This document shows positions 23,373 to 31,591 of a stretch of 36,599 nt of DNA, in pieces. The translations under genes were made by a program, and so were the position numbers. The stretch comes from Fibrobacter sp. UBA1313 (lineage in GTDB: Bacteria > Fibrobacterota > Fibrobacteria > Fibrobacterales > Fibrobacteraceae): the NCBI GenBank assembly GCA_002307115.1, contig DBTP01000151.1, forward strand, positions 1 to 36,599, written 5' to 3'. The number at the start of each line of letters is the position of its first letter. Positions within the stretch are counted from its first letter, which is position 1. The notes beneath the pieces are model-generated. The model was not told the DNA's origin. It ran no database searches and saw only the letters and a program-made list of their open reading frames with translations.

Positions 23373-24841
23373 TATAGAATGTATTTAACGTAGATACCAA
23401 TAGAATACATGAGCCTATACATAGGTTCGAAATCATCCCCTTCGTAAGCCGCGGCTTTTAAGTAAGATTCGAAACGAAGTCCCAAGGTATAACCCCAAGG
23501 TAAGAAACCTTCTAAGTTGGTACTATTAAAACCAACGAGGTCATAGCCGTAAGCACCATAGTGAGGCTCGGATCCAGGCATCGTTTTAAACAAAAATACC
23601 GACGTTGCATTCTTTATCTGTCCAATCCCTTTATATTCTAGTTCTAAAGACATTTTATAGTTTGCGCCCGTGCTCAATTGGTAGGATCGGGTTTTTTCAT
23701 AAGAGCTGTCTTTAGCGGCAAGTATATCATCATAATTAAAATCTGAAGAACCCAGCAAAACAAAAGAAGGCATATTAATTAAACGAAAACGGATATTATT
23801 ATTTAACCAGATATTCATATCCGCGCCAAGACCGATAGAATTTGCACTCATTTCTACAAGGTCGCCATAGAAGGTCTCGAAATGAAGGTATGAGCCAACA
23901 TCCATATAATTGCGCCCAGAATTCATATTATAATTTTTAAGCTTACCAGTCGCGTCTAAGTGGAATAACATACCATCGGAACCATAGTCTTGGGTAAAGT
24001 CTACAGTGAAATAATCAAACGGTTCTTTCACGATTTTGTTGGGTCGGCCATAGACAAGATTAAACCCCACAAACCCTGACTCTTGGTTCCAATCACCATC
24101 GGAACGATCATTAGACTCTTCATCATAACGATACTCGTTACCAAAGCGTATGCCGCCACCAGTACGTATTGACAGATCTAAAGGAGCATAACCGGGGTTG
24201 TGGGCACGTGCCCCTAGCGATTTTCGCTGAAGGTACCCCAGAGGACTAGAAATAAAAGCGCCACCCTCATCCCAGTAATTATGATCTGGATTAGCTAGGA
24301 GGCGCTGAGAAAGTCGGAAAAAGACTTCTCCGTAAATGGAACCCCCTACACTTGTGGTGATGAGATCATTTGCAGAAGGATATTCTCTTTCTGCAAACAT
24401 TTCCCAAGTATAGGAACCTATGAGGGTATAGAAGAAACTAGAGTAGAAACCATAGCCAGTGGAACGAGCCGCCTGGTAGTAAAACATACCTTGAACTGGG
24501 TGGCCAAAGAAGTTGATTGCAAAGTGATTGTCATCCCAAGTCCAGCCTTCTTTAAAATTCCGTTTCCAGATGTGAAGATTGATTTTGGCATAATTCTTAT
24601 CAATTACATAACGATCCCACCACCAAACAAAAATATTTTGAAATAATACTTCGCTTAGGGGGATAATGGGAGAAAGCGTAGGTTTAAAAGAAAGGGGTTC
24701 ATTAAAAGCATTTTCACCAGTCTCTTCAATGGGAGACCGCTTAAAATAGAGGTCACTTGTCCGATTTCCGGAGACCTCTTGAGCTTGTACCCCCACAGAA
24801 CAAACTCCAACTAGGAAAAAAATACAACCCAACAATTTCAT
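23372..24841 (-). CDS. DUF3943-type outer-membrane/periplasmic protein
   Basis: A 489-residue secreted protein with an N-terminal signal peptide (MKLLGCIFFLVGVCSVGVQAQ, cut after the AQA-like end). The 80-200 region shows the DUF3943 pattern: WTWDDNHFAINFFGHPVQG, FYYQAARSTGYGFYSSFFYTLIGSYTWEMFAEREYPS and GGSIYGEVFFRLSQRL. The rest is rich in alternating hydrophobic strands ending KYIL, suggesting a barrel in the outer membrane. Function is unknown. It is divergent from the membrane phosphoesterase, with 122 bases between. Confidence 0.8.
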   Translation of the reverse strand: MKLLGCIFFLVGVCSVGVQAQEVSGNRTSDLYFKRSPIEETGENAFNEPLSFKPTLSPIIPLSEVLFQNIFVWWWDRYVIDKNYAKINLHIWKRNFKEGWTWDDNHFAINFFGHPVQGMFYYQAARSTGYGFYSSFFYTLIGSYTWEMFAEREYPSANDLITTSVGGSIYGEVFFRLSQRLLANPDHNYWDEGGAFISSPLGYLQRKSLGARAHNPGYAPLDLSIRTGGGIRFGNEYRYDEESNDRSDGDWNQESGFVGFNLVYGRPNKIVKEPFDYFTVDFTQDYGSDGMLFHLDATGKLKNYNMNSGRNYMDVGSYLHFETFYGDLVEMSANSIGLGADMNIWLNNNIRFRLINMPSFVLLGSSDFNYDDILAAKDSSYEKTRSYQLSTGANYKMSLELEYKGIGQIKNATSVFLFKTMPGSEPHYGAYGYDLVGFNSTNLEGFLPWGYTLGLRFESYLKAAAYEGDDFEPMYRLMYSIGIYVKYIL

Positions 24842-24963
24842 CGCTTATAAAAATGCTTTTTCTATTGAAGATTTGTAGGGTAATAAAGATAAAAAACGCT
24901 TTTTGTTGATAAAACACTGGTTTTCGACTTCTAAAAACAAGGGATTAGTATATTCATATTCTG

Positions 24964-26052
24964 ATGATTTTCTTTTTTCTTCTTATACCGCTACTGGCAT
25001 TAGCTTACCTTTATAAGCATTTTCGTGTGTTATTTACGGGAAAAAATGGGCGATTAATCTCGCTTTTGATCTTAGCTTCGTTGCTGAGTACTTTCCTATT
25101 TCTTTCCTTTACCATTTTTGCCATTTTGCGGACTTTAGTAGTTGTGGGAATCAGTAATTATTTCTTTGCATGTGTTTTGCTGGATTTGGGAACTTTCGTT
25201 TATTGGATAATAAAGCGACACCCTATAAATGGGGTGAAGTATCGAAAAATATCTTTGATAACGATGACTGTGGTGGTCATAGGCACCTTGTTCATGGTTA
25301 CTTTGGGGATGTACAAAAACAATAACTATGAAATTCGAGAGGAGAAGATTTCCCTCCAGCATGGAGATCATCCGCTGCGTATTGCCTTTTTTTCGGATAT
25401 GCACCTAGACCCGTTGTTTCCCCGTTCGAAGATGAAACGTTTAATTCATGATCTGGATTCACTGAAACCAGATGCCATATTTTTTGGTGGGGATTTAGCG
25501 GATATGGGGGCAGAAGAATTAGATGCCCGAGGTTTTGATACCTTGTTCCACAAAATCAGGGCGCCTCTCGGTTTTTGGGGAGTGGAGGGAAATCATGAAG
25601 GTTACAATACCGCTCTTAAGGGGAATCCGATTCCCTGGATGCGGAATAATGGGATGACGTGGCTATTTGATTCCACGGCATGCACCTCTCTTTTTTGTGT
25701 TACGGGACGAGTAGATCTCCATTCAGCAACACCAAGATTGCCTCTGAATATTTTAGAAAAAGACATTTCTCCGACAGATTTGCGGCCCTGGTTTGTTTTG
25801 GATCACCGACCGAATGGGTTATTGCAAGAAGAGCGACCCACGCGAATTCCGGATTTAGTCCTTTCGGGACATACTCATGCAGGGCAGTTTTTCCCTTGGA
25901 CTTGGGTAATCGGTCTTGTTTGGAAGTTATCAGAAGGGTATGGCGTTTTAGATGGAATTCCCTGGTTTGTTTCTTCTGGGATAGGATCTTGGGGGGCACC
26001 AGTACGTATTGGTAGCAAAACAGAACTGGTTATTTTTGATTTTTCGCCCTAA
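24964..26052 (+). CDS. Membrane-anchored metallophosphoesterase (YkuE-like)
   Basis: A 362-residue inner-membrane protein with four hydrophobic helices in the first 125 residues. The calcineurin-like domain follows, with FFSDMHLDPLF, FFGGDLADMG, GNHEGY and GHTHAGQFFPW, all metal-binding motifs intact. The GHTHAGQ form and N-terminal helices match YkuE/YaeI-like proteins, whose relatives act on phospho-lipids such as lipid A precursors or on other membrane phosphates. The catalytic part probably faces the periplasm. A single gene with an intrinsic terminator at 26058-26076. No ribosome binding site seen before ATG 24964. Confidence 0.85.
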   Translation: MIFFFLLIPLLALAYLYKHFRVLFTGKNGRLISLLILASLLSTFLFLSFTIFAILRTLVVVGISNYFFACVLLDLGTFVYWIIKRHPINGVKYRKISLITMTVVVIGTLFMVTLGMYKNNNYEIREEKISLQHGDHPLRIAFFSDMHLDPLFPRSKMKRLIHDLDSLKPDAIFFGGDLADMGAEELDARGFDTLFHKIRAPLGFWGVEGNHEGYNTALKGNPIPWMRNNGMTWLFDSTACTSLFCVTGRVDLHSATPRLPLNILEKDISPTDLRPWFVLDHRPNGLLQEERPTRIPDLVLSGHTHAGQFFPWTWVIGLVWKLSEGYGVLDGIPWFVSSGIGSWGAPVRIGSKTELVIFDFSP

Positions 26053-26076
26053 GGTGGGCAAAGACTTTGCTTTTTT
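26046..26076 (+). terminator. Intrinsic terminator after the phosphoesterase
   Basis: GCAAA (26058-26062), GAC loop, TTTGC (26066-26070) then six T. A second small stem, GCCC/GGGC, lies just before it. The same bases contain a GG-N10-GC sigma-54-like pattern. Confidence 0.65.
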
Positions 26077-26112
26077 CCTTTAAGATTAACAAGCATTTCT
26101 ATATTGTGGGTT

Positions 26113-26421
26113 ATGCCGTTATGTCTAGAAAATGATCAGCTTGAAACCGTTCAGCGCATTCTCCGGGTTCATTTTGAAGGTTTAAAAGTATACGCCTATG
26201 GATCTCGTGTCACTGGGGTGGATCTTACTCCAGAATCCGATTTGAATGTCGCTATTGTCTCGGAAAAGCCCATTTCTTTCGAAGAAATGGTTGCTGTAGA
26301 AAAGGCTTTCTTTGAGAGCCATCTTCCTTTTCGTCTCGATATTGTAGACTGGGCAAAACTTCCCGAAAACATGCAAAAAAACATCAAAAAAGAGCATATC
26401 GTTATTCAAGATAATGAGTGA
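26113..26421 (+). CDS. MNT-like nucleotidyltransferase domain protein, catalytic site altered
   Basis: A 102-residue minimal nucleotidyltransferase fold with YGSRVTGVDLTPESDLNVAIV (about 31-51) instead of the usual GSRARG...SDxDLAI. The second metal-binding Asp is replaced by Asn (DLN), so it is probably inactive or non-canonical. A third acidic position remains in RLDIVDW. In many genomes MNT proteins are antitoxins paired with HEPN toxins, but no HEPN gene lies here. ATG 26113 is better than the upstream TTG 26104. Its stop at 26421 lies 5 bases before the next start, so they are probably co-expressed. Confidence 0.75.
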   Translation: MPLCLENDQLETVQRILRVHFEGLKVYAYGSRVTGVDLTPESDLNVAIVSEKPISFEEMVAVEKAFFESHLPFRLDIVDWAKLPENMQKNIKKEHIVIQDNE

Positions 26422-26426
26422 GAGTC

Positions 26427-28250
26427 ATGAGCACAGTAAAAATTATTCCCTATATTCTTTTTTTTGGCGGTCTTTTTTCTTCTGTGTTTGCCCAAAATGC
26501 AGCTCAATCCCCTTTAAGTCAGGGGAAGGCTCTCGTTCAAGCAGGGAAGTGGGCAGAGGCAATAGCTCCTCTCAAAACGATTTCTCAAAGCCGATTTAGT
26601 GTTCCTGAAGGTGAAAAGGCTTCTGTTCTTTTGGTGGAATGTTATTTGCGTGAGCATAAGCGCGCGGAAGCACAAAAGGTTGTTGCTCGTTTCCTTGAAT
26701 TTTATTCCTCTTCTGTTTACCGTGAACGTATGGAAGTGGCGAGCGCTACTTTGCAGATTGAAAATGGGGCCGTCTATGAGGGTGTTGAAACGCTACTTCG
26801 TGTTTTAACTTATACCAAAAATCCAGCGGCCTACGTGGAAGCAAAGGATGTGGCAATTCAGACGCTTGCAGTTTCTCTTTTAAGTCCCGGGGAATTGTTT
26901 TCTTTGTTAGAGAAATATCCTGTGGATCGGGAGATCAACGGTTGGTTGCATTTACAGCTTGGTCGTGAAACTCAAAAAGCGGGTCGTTATCGTGCTGCCC
27001 GCTATTGGTACAACAGGGTGATTGACAACAAAGCTCCCGATAATCTCATTGCCACAGCACAGCAGGGGCTTGCCTCTTTGGAGAATTTTGGCGCAGGCAT
27101 TCCGACCGTATTAGTTTTGGCTCCGCTTTCTGGGGAACTTACTGAATTTGGTACGGCAGCCATTCAGGGTGTTCTTTTGGCGTTTGACCAAGCAAATCTT
27201 CAAGGGAAAGTGAATATTCGTTTGGCTGATACCCGCGCGGATGCGGCGACTGCTCTTCGTCGCACACAGCAGGCTGTGAGCCAAGATAGCGTTATTGCCA
27301 TTATAGGCCCCATCATGAGTGCCCCGGCAGCGACCGTTGCTGCTTGGCTTGGTACAAATTTCCCAAATATTCCAATGTTAACTCCAACGGCGACCGATGA
27401 GGGTATTGCTCACATGGGGGGGAATATTTTTCAAATCAATGTAAGTATGGATTATTTAGCCGAGAGCATTGCCGAACATGCCATTCAATGTTTGGGCATT
27501 AGAGAGTTCGCGGTCATGAGTCCTGTCGGTGATTATGGCAATGCGATGTCTCAGAGTTTCATTCGTGCAGTAGAAAGTCGCGGTGGTTTGATCCTTGCTC
27601 ATCAGGAATTTGAAGAAGGTCGTCCTGATTATAAAACAGAATTTGACCTTTTGCGCAATGTACGATTCAAACAAGAAAATCGCAAAAAAAATATTGTAAA
27701 AGGATTAGAAGATTTAGATGCCATAAATGCGAAAGATCGCAAGTCATCCATGAGTGACTCTGTGCTTAATTTTCCGGGCATATTCATTCCCTCAAGCAAT
27801 TCTTCAGATGCAGGTTTAATGGCGGGGCAAGTGGCGTTTCACAAGTTATCGGGAACGTTACTCGGCACTTCTGGCTGGTATGGGCGCGATTTATTAGTGC
27901 AGGGAAAACGTCTTGTGGAAGGATCTTATTTTAGTGTTCCCTCGGTAAGCCTTGAAGAAAGTACAGCCTATAAGAATTTTGCAAAAGAATTTCAAAAGAA
28001 ATGGAATGTAGAACCGAGTAATGATAAGGTGAGCGGCTTAAGTTATGACGCGGCTAACATTATTTTCTCTTCTATTTCCACAGCTACTGATGGCAATTTG
28101 GCGGCCCGTATCCGCGAAGTACAGAAATTCCCAGGAATTTATGGTGAGATCAAATTCAAGAATGGTGCAAATGTGAACGTCCGTATTTTAACGGTAGATA
28201 AGGGATTATTTGTCGAAGAGAAAGAATGTGCTTCGACTCGCTCTAATTAG
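26427..28250 (+). CDS. Periplasmic TPR plus leucine-binding-protein-fold protein (LpoA/LppC-like)
   Basis: A 607-residue secreted protein with signal peptide MSTVKIIPYILFFGGLFSSVFAQ. Residues about 25-220 contain TPR-like helical repeats (SLREHKRAEAQKVVARFLEF-type patterns). A type I periplasmic-binding domain follows: TVLVLAPLSGELTEFGTAAIQGVLLAFDQA, IGPIMSAPAATVAAWLG, FIPSSNSSDAGLMAGQVAFHKLSGTLLGTSGW. TPR plus this fold and the LLGTSGW block resemble the LpoA activators of penicillin-binding proteins, so a role in wall synthesis is likely. A plain ABC-transporter binding protein is less likely because no permease is near. ATG 26427 is better than GTG 26418. Confidence 0.8.
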   Translation: MSTVKIIPYILFFGGLFSSVFAQNAAQSPLSQGKALVQAGKWAEAIAPLKTISQSRFSVPEGEKASVLLVECYLREHKRAEAQKVVARFLEFYSSSVYRERMEVASATLQIENGAVYEGVETLLRVLTYTKNPAAYVEAKDVAIQTLAVSLLSPGELFSLLEKYPVDREINGWLHLQLGRETQKAGRYRAARYWYNRVIDNKAPDNLIATAQQGLASLENFGAGIPTVLVLAPLSGELTEFGTAAIQGVLLAFDQANLQGKVNIRLADTRADAATALRRTQQAVSQDSVIAIIGPIMSAPAATVAAWLGTNFPNIPMLTPTATDEGIAHMGGNIFQINVSMDYLAESIAEHAIQCLGIREFAVMSPVGDYGNAMSQSFIRAVESRGGLILAHQEFEEGRPDYKTEFDLLRNVRFKQENRKKNIVKGLEDLDAINAKDRKSSMSDSVLNFPGIFIPSSNSSDAGLMAGQVAFHKLSGTLLGTSGWYGRDLLVQGKRLVEGSYFSVPSVSLEESTAYKNFAKEFQKKWNVEPSNDKVSGLSYDAANIIFSSISTATDGNLAARIREVQKFPGIYGEIKFKNGANVNVRILTVDKGLFVEEKECASTRSN

Positions 28251-28251
28251 T

Positions 28252-28470
28252 TTACGATTCCGTATCTGTTCCACCGCAGAGCCTTTCAATCACATAGGTT
28301 AAAGGCTCACCGCGTTGGTAGTAGCAATAGAGACTTTCATCGTCTGCATAGTTGTCAAGATTGATTCCTCGGTAAGCGAACAACTCTTCACGCAGGCGCA
28401 ATTTAAAGGCCTGAAAACCGGAGTGCAAAACGTACAGAGCTAAAGAGGCTGGCTTTTTTAAGGCTTTCAT
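28252..28470 (-). CDS. Small protein of unknown function (72 aa)
   Basis: Not recognised. The product is basic at the N-terminus (MKALKKPASLALYVLHSGFQAFKLRLREEL), then acidic, aromatic and tyrosine-rich (LDNYADDESLYCYYQRGEP), and ends ERLCGGTDTES. A strong GGAGG site 6 bases before ATG 28470 supports translation. It is convergent with the LpoA-like gene, with only one base between the stop codons. The 274 bases on its far side (28471-28744) hold no other gene, only short repeats. Confidence 0.65.
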   Translation of the reverse strand: MKALKKPASLALYVLHSGFQAFKLRLREELFAYRGINLDNYADDESLYCYYQRGEPLTYVIERLCGGTDTES

Positions 28471-28614
28471 AAAAACCTCCGTTTTTATCGATATAGCCTA
28501 ATTAAAAATGAAAAGAATGAAATCTTTTTAATCCTTGCCACGCTTCGGTTGTCAAAGGTTTTGTACAAAGTAATTTATCGTTGAATTTCATTTCTAAAAA
28601 TACTTTGCATTTTG

Positions 28615-28626
28615 TTTGTTAACAAA
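28615..28626. repeat. 12-bp palindrome in a non-coding gap
   Basis: TTTGTTAACAAA, self-complementary, between the divergent small gene and the TPR gene. A 7-bp inverted repeat CAAAGTA/TACTTTG (28566 and 28601) flanks it. Possible operator. Confidence 0.35.
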
Positions 28627-28744
28627 TACTTAGATATTTTAAAGATTATAAATAGGGCTAGATTTTTCCAAAAAGACTCTTATTCTAGATTGGACTAAGT
28701 TCTTTTTCAAAAAAAGATTTCACAAATAAGTATATTTGGCCGAC

Positions 28745-29698
28745 ATGAATTTTGATTTACGTCTTTGGATTATGTTAATGGTGTTTTCTTTCCCTCTTTT
28801 GGCTCATGCACAAAAGTCTGATTTTTCTTTGGAATTATCGGGGAAATTAAAAACTTTGGCGTTGGAAGTGACCGAAAAAACGATGGCCTGTGAGTATGAC
28901 AAAGCTTTGGTTGCCGCACAAAAAATGCGTCCCATTAATGCGGGAGTTTCCTGTGTTTTGGAAAACATTGTCCGTATTAGCCGTTTTGATGATAGAGGAG
29001 ATACAACAGCTCTCAAAAATGCAAGTGTCGCTTTGGAAAAATGCCGAGCTTATGGTTTATGGGATGCTTTGCGTGAGTTTGAATTAGGTTATACAAAAAG
29101 CACTCTTGGTTCTTCAATAAAAGGGGCTTTGTATACGCGTTCGGCCGCAGGGATTTTTAAGAGTAGTAAAGATGTAGACGCAGAGGCCTTTTATTCCATA
29201 TACGCTTATTATATCGATGATAGTTTTAGTTGGTTGCCTTTTGTTTCGGATGAAAGGGATTCTCTCTTAAGCGTTTTGCATGAGGCCTCAAAAACCTCTG
29301 TTCTTTTTTGGCCCTTGTTTGTGACACCTTTGGTATGGATGCATTATGATCGAGAAGAATATCAAACGGGTCTAGATTTATTGGATCAGGCTTTGCTTAA
29401 GGCTCCGAACCATCCCGTCTTTATACAGATGAAAGCGGATATGCTGTACCGGATGAAGCGTTACGCGGATGCGGCTTTCATTTATGAAGGCAGTGCAAGG
29501 GATTATGAAGCTCGTACAGGAAAATCCATTCGGTACTGGTGCGCTGCAGCTAATTTAGTTCGTATATACAATGAAATGAAAAATATTCCTGCCCGAAATC
29601 GATGGCAGAAGACCATGAAAACGGAATCGTTTAAGGCTATACGCCCGTGGATGCCTCGCTCACTCATGGATGATCTTGCTTATAAAAAACTTCTATAA
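28745..29698 (+). CDS. Secreted TPR-like protein of unknown function
   Basis: A 317-residue protein with signal peptide MNFDLRLWIMLMVFSFPLLAHAQ. The mature part is helical, with TPR-like units visible at the C-terminal side (YQTGLDLLDQALLKAPNHPVFIQMKADMLYRMKRYADAAFIYEGSA). No catalytic motif. TPR proteins in the periplasm often scaffold complexes. ATG 28745 lies inside the frame that opens at TTG 28736; no strong ribosome binding site. A good terminator follows at 29708-29738. Confidence 0.7.
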   Translation: MNFDLRLWIMLMVFSFPLLAHAQKSDFSLELSGKLKTLALEVTEKTMACEYDKALVAAQKMRPINAGVSCVLENIVRISRFDDRGDTTALKNASVALEKCRAYGLWDALREFELGYTKSTLGSSIKGALYTRSAAGIFKSSKDVDAEAFYSIYAYYIDDSFSWLPFVSDERDSLLSVLHEASKTSVLFWPLFVTPLVWMHYDREEYQTGLDLLDQALLKAPNHPVFIQMKADMLYRMKRYADAAFIYEGSARDYEARTGKSIRYWCAAANLVRIYNEMKNIPARNRWQKTMKTESFKAIRPWMPRSLMDDLAYKKLL

Positions 29699-29707
29699 GG
29701 CATAATT

Positions 29708-29738
29708 TCACGCTTATAAGGATAGCGTGATTTTTTTT
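29708..29738 (+). terminator. Intrinsic terminator after the TPR gene
   Basis: TCACGCT (29708-29714) and AGCGTGA (29724-29730), 9-base loop, then eight T. Confidence 0.9.
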
Positions 29739-29913
29739 GGATTTATAGACTTAAGTTGACTAATCACGGAACTCCCATTTTTTTCATTGTAAAAACGTCG
29801 AATTCTATCAAATTTCGATGCTTATTTTCTTTTTCATATAAAAAAACGATTTCTATGAATTTTTTTGGCGCGAAAGACGTTTAAATAGTAACAGAACAAT
29901 CCAGGAGGAATAT

Positions 29914-30558
29914 ATGCAAAATAATGAAGCGGTTTCACCCATGCGCGTGGGTGTTTTTATTGATGGTTTTACGTTTCGTAAAGTGAACGAATATTATCGT
30001 ATTCATCACAATCGACATTCTCCAATTAATTTTGTGGGATTAAAAAATTGGATCAACCATGAGGTTATCAAGTTATTTAAGCCTCAAGGTTTGATATGTA
30101 TGGAGTCTCATTATTATCATCCTTATGAAGACCCTAGAAAAAGTGGCAACCAGCGATATATGGGAACGCTTCAGTTTGAAAGTCGATTGGTAGAGGCTGG
30201 TATTCAGGTGCATTATAGTTCTATAGATTTGACGGAGTTAAAGCGTCCAAATACAGATTTAATGGATGATGCTGTTATTTTTGCGATGTACAAAAAAATA
30301 GATGTGGCAGTACTACTCAGTACACAGGGGCAGTATGCATCATTACCCCCACAATTAAAAATGATGGGAGTTCCAACGCTTTTGCTTGGGTGGAATTTTG
30401 AATATCCGGCGACTAATTACATGGTAAAATGGCACACAGATGCTTTGCTACGCGAGCGAAGTTCTCATTATGTAGCCATGGAAAAAGTGATGGGAAAAGA
30501 AAACGGCGCTGTGAGCGCCATTGTCAATAAAATATTTCAAAAACGAAAAGCAAATTAG
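29914..30558 (+). CDS. NYN (LabA/DUF88-like) domain protein, active site degenerate
   Basis: A 214-residue protein with the NYN fold related to PIN nucleases. The N-terminal acidic position is kept in VGVFIDGFTFRK. The second region is NTDLMDDAVIFAMYKKIDVAVLL. Where family members have SGDxDF with a catalytic Asp, this protein has STQGQYASLPPQL, so the third acidic site is lost. It may be a non-catalytic RNA-binding protein or use other residues. AGGAGGA lies 6 bases before ATG 29914. Its end overlaps the convergent OMP-like gene by 4 bases. Confidence 0.8.
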   Translation: MQNNEAVSPMRVGVFIDGFTFRKVNEYYRIHHNRHSPINFVGLKNWINHEVIKLFKPQGLICMESHYYHPYEDPRKSGNQRYMGTLQFESRLVEAGIQVHYSSIDLTELKRPNTDLMDDAVIFAMYKKIDVAVLLSTQGQYASLPPQLKMMGVPTLLLGWNFEYPATNYMVKWHTDALLRERSSHYVAMEKVMGKENGAVSAIVNKIFQKRKAN

Positions 30559-31406
30559 AGTCGGTCTCTCAGTTTTTGTTGTGTTTCCGAAAGAAAAGTC
30601 CAAGTCAATTTAACGCCAACAAACCAAGTGTCGCCACTCGTGTCAGGATCACCGAGAAGTCCCGTCGTATCATCACTACCCTCAGAAATGGAAATGGGTT
30701 CATAGCGAATAACGCGATATCCACCATAACCGCCAATGGAGAACGGGTCTAAGTTGAGACGAAGTTCGACCTCGGCGTTAAAAGTACTTGCAAAGGTGCT
30801 GTAGTAGCGGTTGCGTAATTCAACCCAGCCACTGCCATCGGTGTAGGGGTAATCATAATTAGAGGCAAAGTGAACACTGAGCAAATTGAGACCAAAACCT
30901 GCGGCAGGGATCAGATTGATAACTGCGTTCTCACCGAAGAGTTTCCAGCCAAACATCCAGTCTACGCCGTAGGTAAACCAACTCGCATCATAAAGACGGT
31001 TACCATAGGCGTTATACTCCGCAGGCTTTTCTGAAATTTGCGTGGGCATAAAATTCACATCGAACCAAGTAAGAAATTGTTTGTATTGAGCTCCGAATTG
31101 TACATGGAGTCCCATGTAGTAGTCATCGAAATGGTTATAACGGCCAATGGAGGCATCATAGATGGTATCCGTGACTTTACCAGCGGTATCAGTAACTGTA
31201 TTGGCACCGGATGAAAACAAAAGTTGGTTGATGTAATTCTTGAATTCGGAGTTCATGTTGCGGTAATCTCCCGCGAGCGAGATAAAACCACGAATATTGC
31301 CTTTGTCATAAAAACCATCAGCAGCAGCGGCAAATGCATGATTGGTAAGGACGAGGCCCAAGAGGCACACGGCGGAGAAGGCAACGGAAAGTTTAGTTCT
31401 CATCAT
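30555..31406 (-). CDS. Probable outer-membrane beta-barrel protein
   Basis: A 283-residue protein with signal peptide MMRTKLSVAFSAVCLLGLVLTNHAFA. The mature chain alternates hydrophobic and polar residues with many Tyr, Phe, Gly and Trp (YYMGLHVQFGAQYKQFLTWFDVNFM, WFTYGVDWMFGWKLFG), as in barrels of about ten strands. The last strand is DTWFVGVKLTWTFLS, followed by a short charged tail rather than a terminal aromatic. No specific family recognised. GGAG lies before the first of two ATG codons at 31406. It is convergent with the NYN gene. Confidence 0.7.
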   Translation of the reverse strand: MMRTKLSVAFSAVCLLGLVLTNHAFAAAADGFYDKGNIRGFISLAGDYRNMNSEFKNYINQLLFSSGANTVTDTAGKVTDTIYDASIGRYNHFDDYYMGLHVQFGAQYKQFLTWFDVNFMPTQISEKPAEYNAYGNRLYDASWFTYGVDWMFGWKLFGENAVINLIPAAGFGLNLLSVHFASNYDYPYTDGSGWVELRNRYYSTFASTFNAEVELRLNLDPFSIGGYGGYRVIRYEPISISEGSDDTTGLLGDPDTSGDTWFVGVKLTWTFLSETQQKLRDRL

Positions 31407-31514
31407 AAATGAACTCCGAAGGGGGAGAAATACAGACTCTAAAATACATTATCTCTAGGATTTGTGCAGAGAAAAAATTGCATAACAGGTTAAAAATCAA
31501 TGCTTTAGGAAAAA

Positions 31515-31588
31515 AGAGCCCGCAAAAAAAGGCTCTGAGGCTACTTTTCGGTCGTTTCCCGACGTGGGGGGTTGCTACCTTTAGCCTC
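31515..31588 (+). promoter_or_regulatory. Structured leader of the orphan binding-protein gene
   Basis: Hairpin AGAGCC/GGCTCT (31515-31520 with 31531-31536), then a 7-bp closing stem GAGGCTA/TAGCCTC (31537-31543 with 31582-31588) that encloses GTCG/CGAC and a GGGGGG stretch. The second stem ends 3 bases before ATG 31592, and no ribosome binding site is visible. I do not recognise a known riboswitch. Confidence 0.4.
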
Positions 31589-31591
31589 TAA

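Noticed and set aside
31407..31591. Cobalamin riboswitch before the BtuF-like gene
   Set aside because: The conserved B12 box and core could not be found and the space is short; kept only as an unassigned structured leader.
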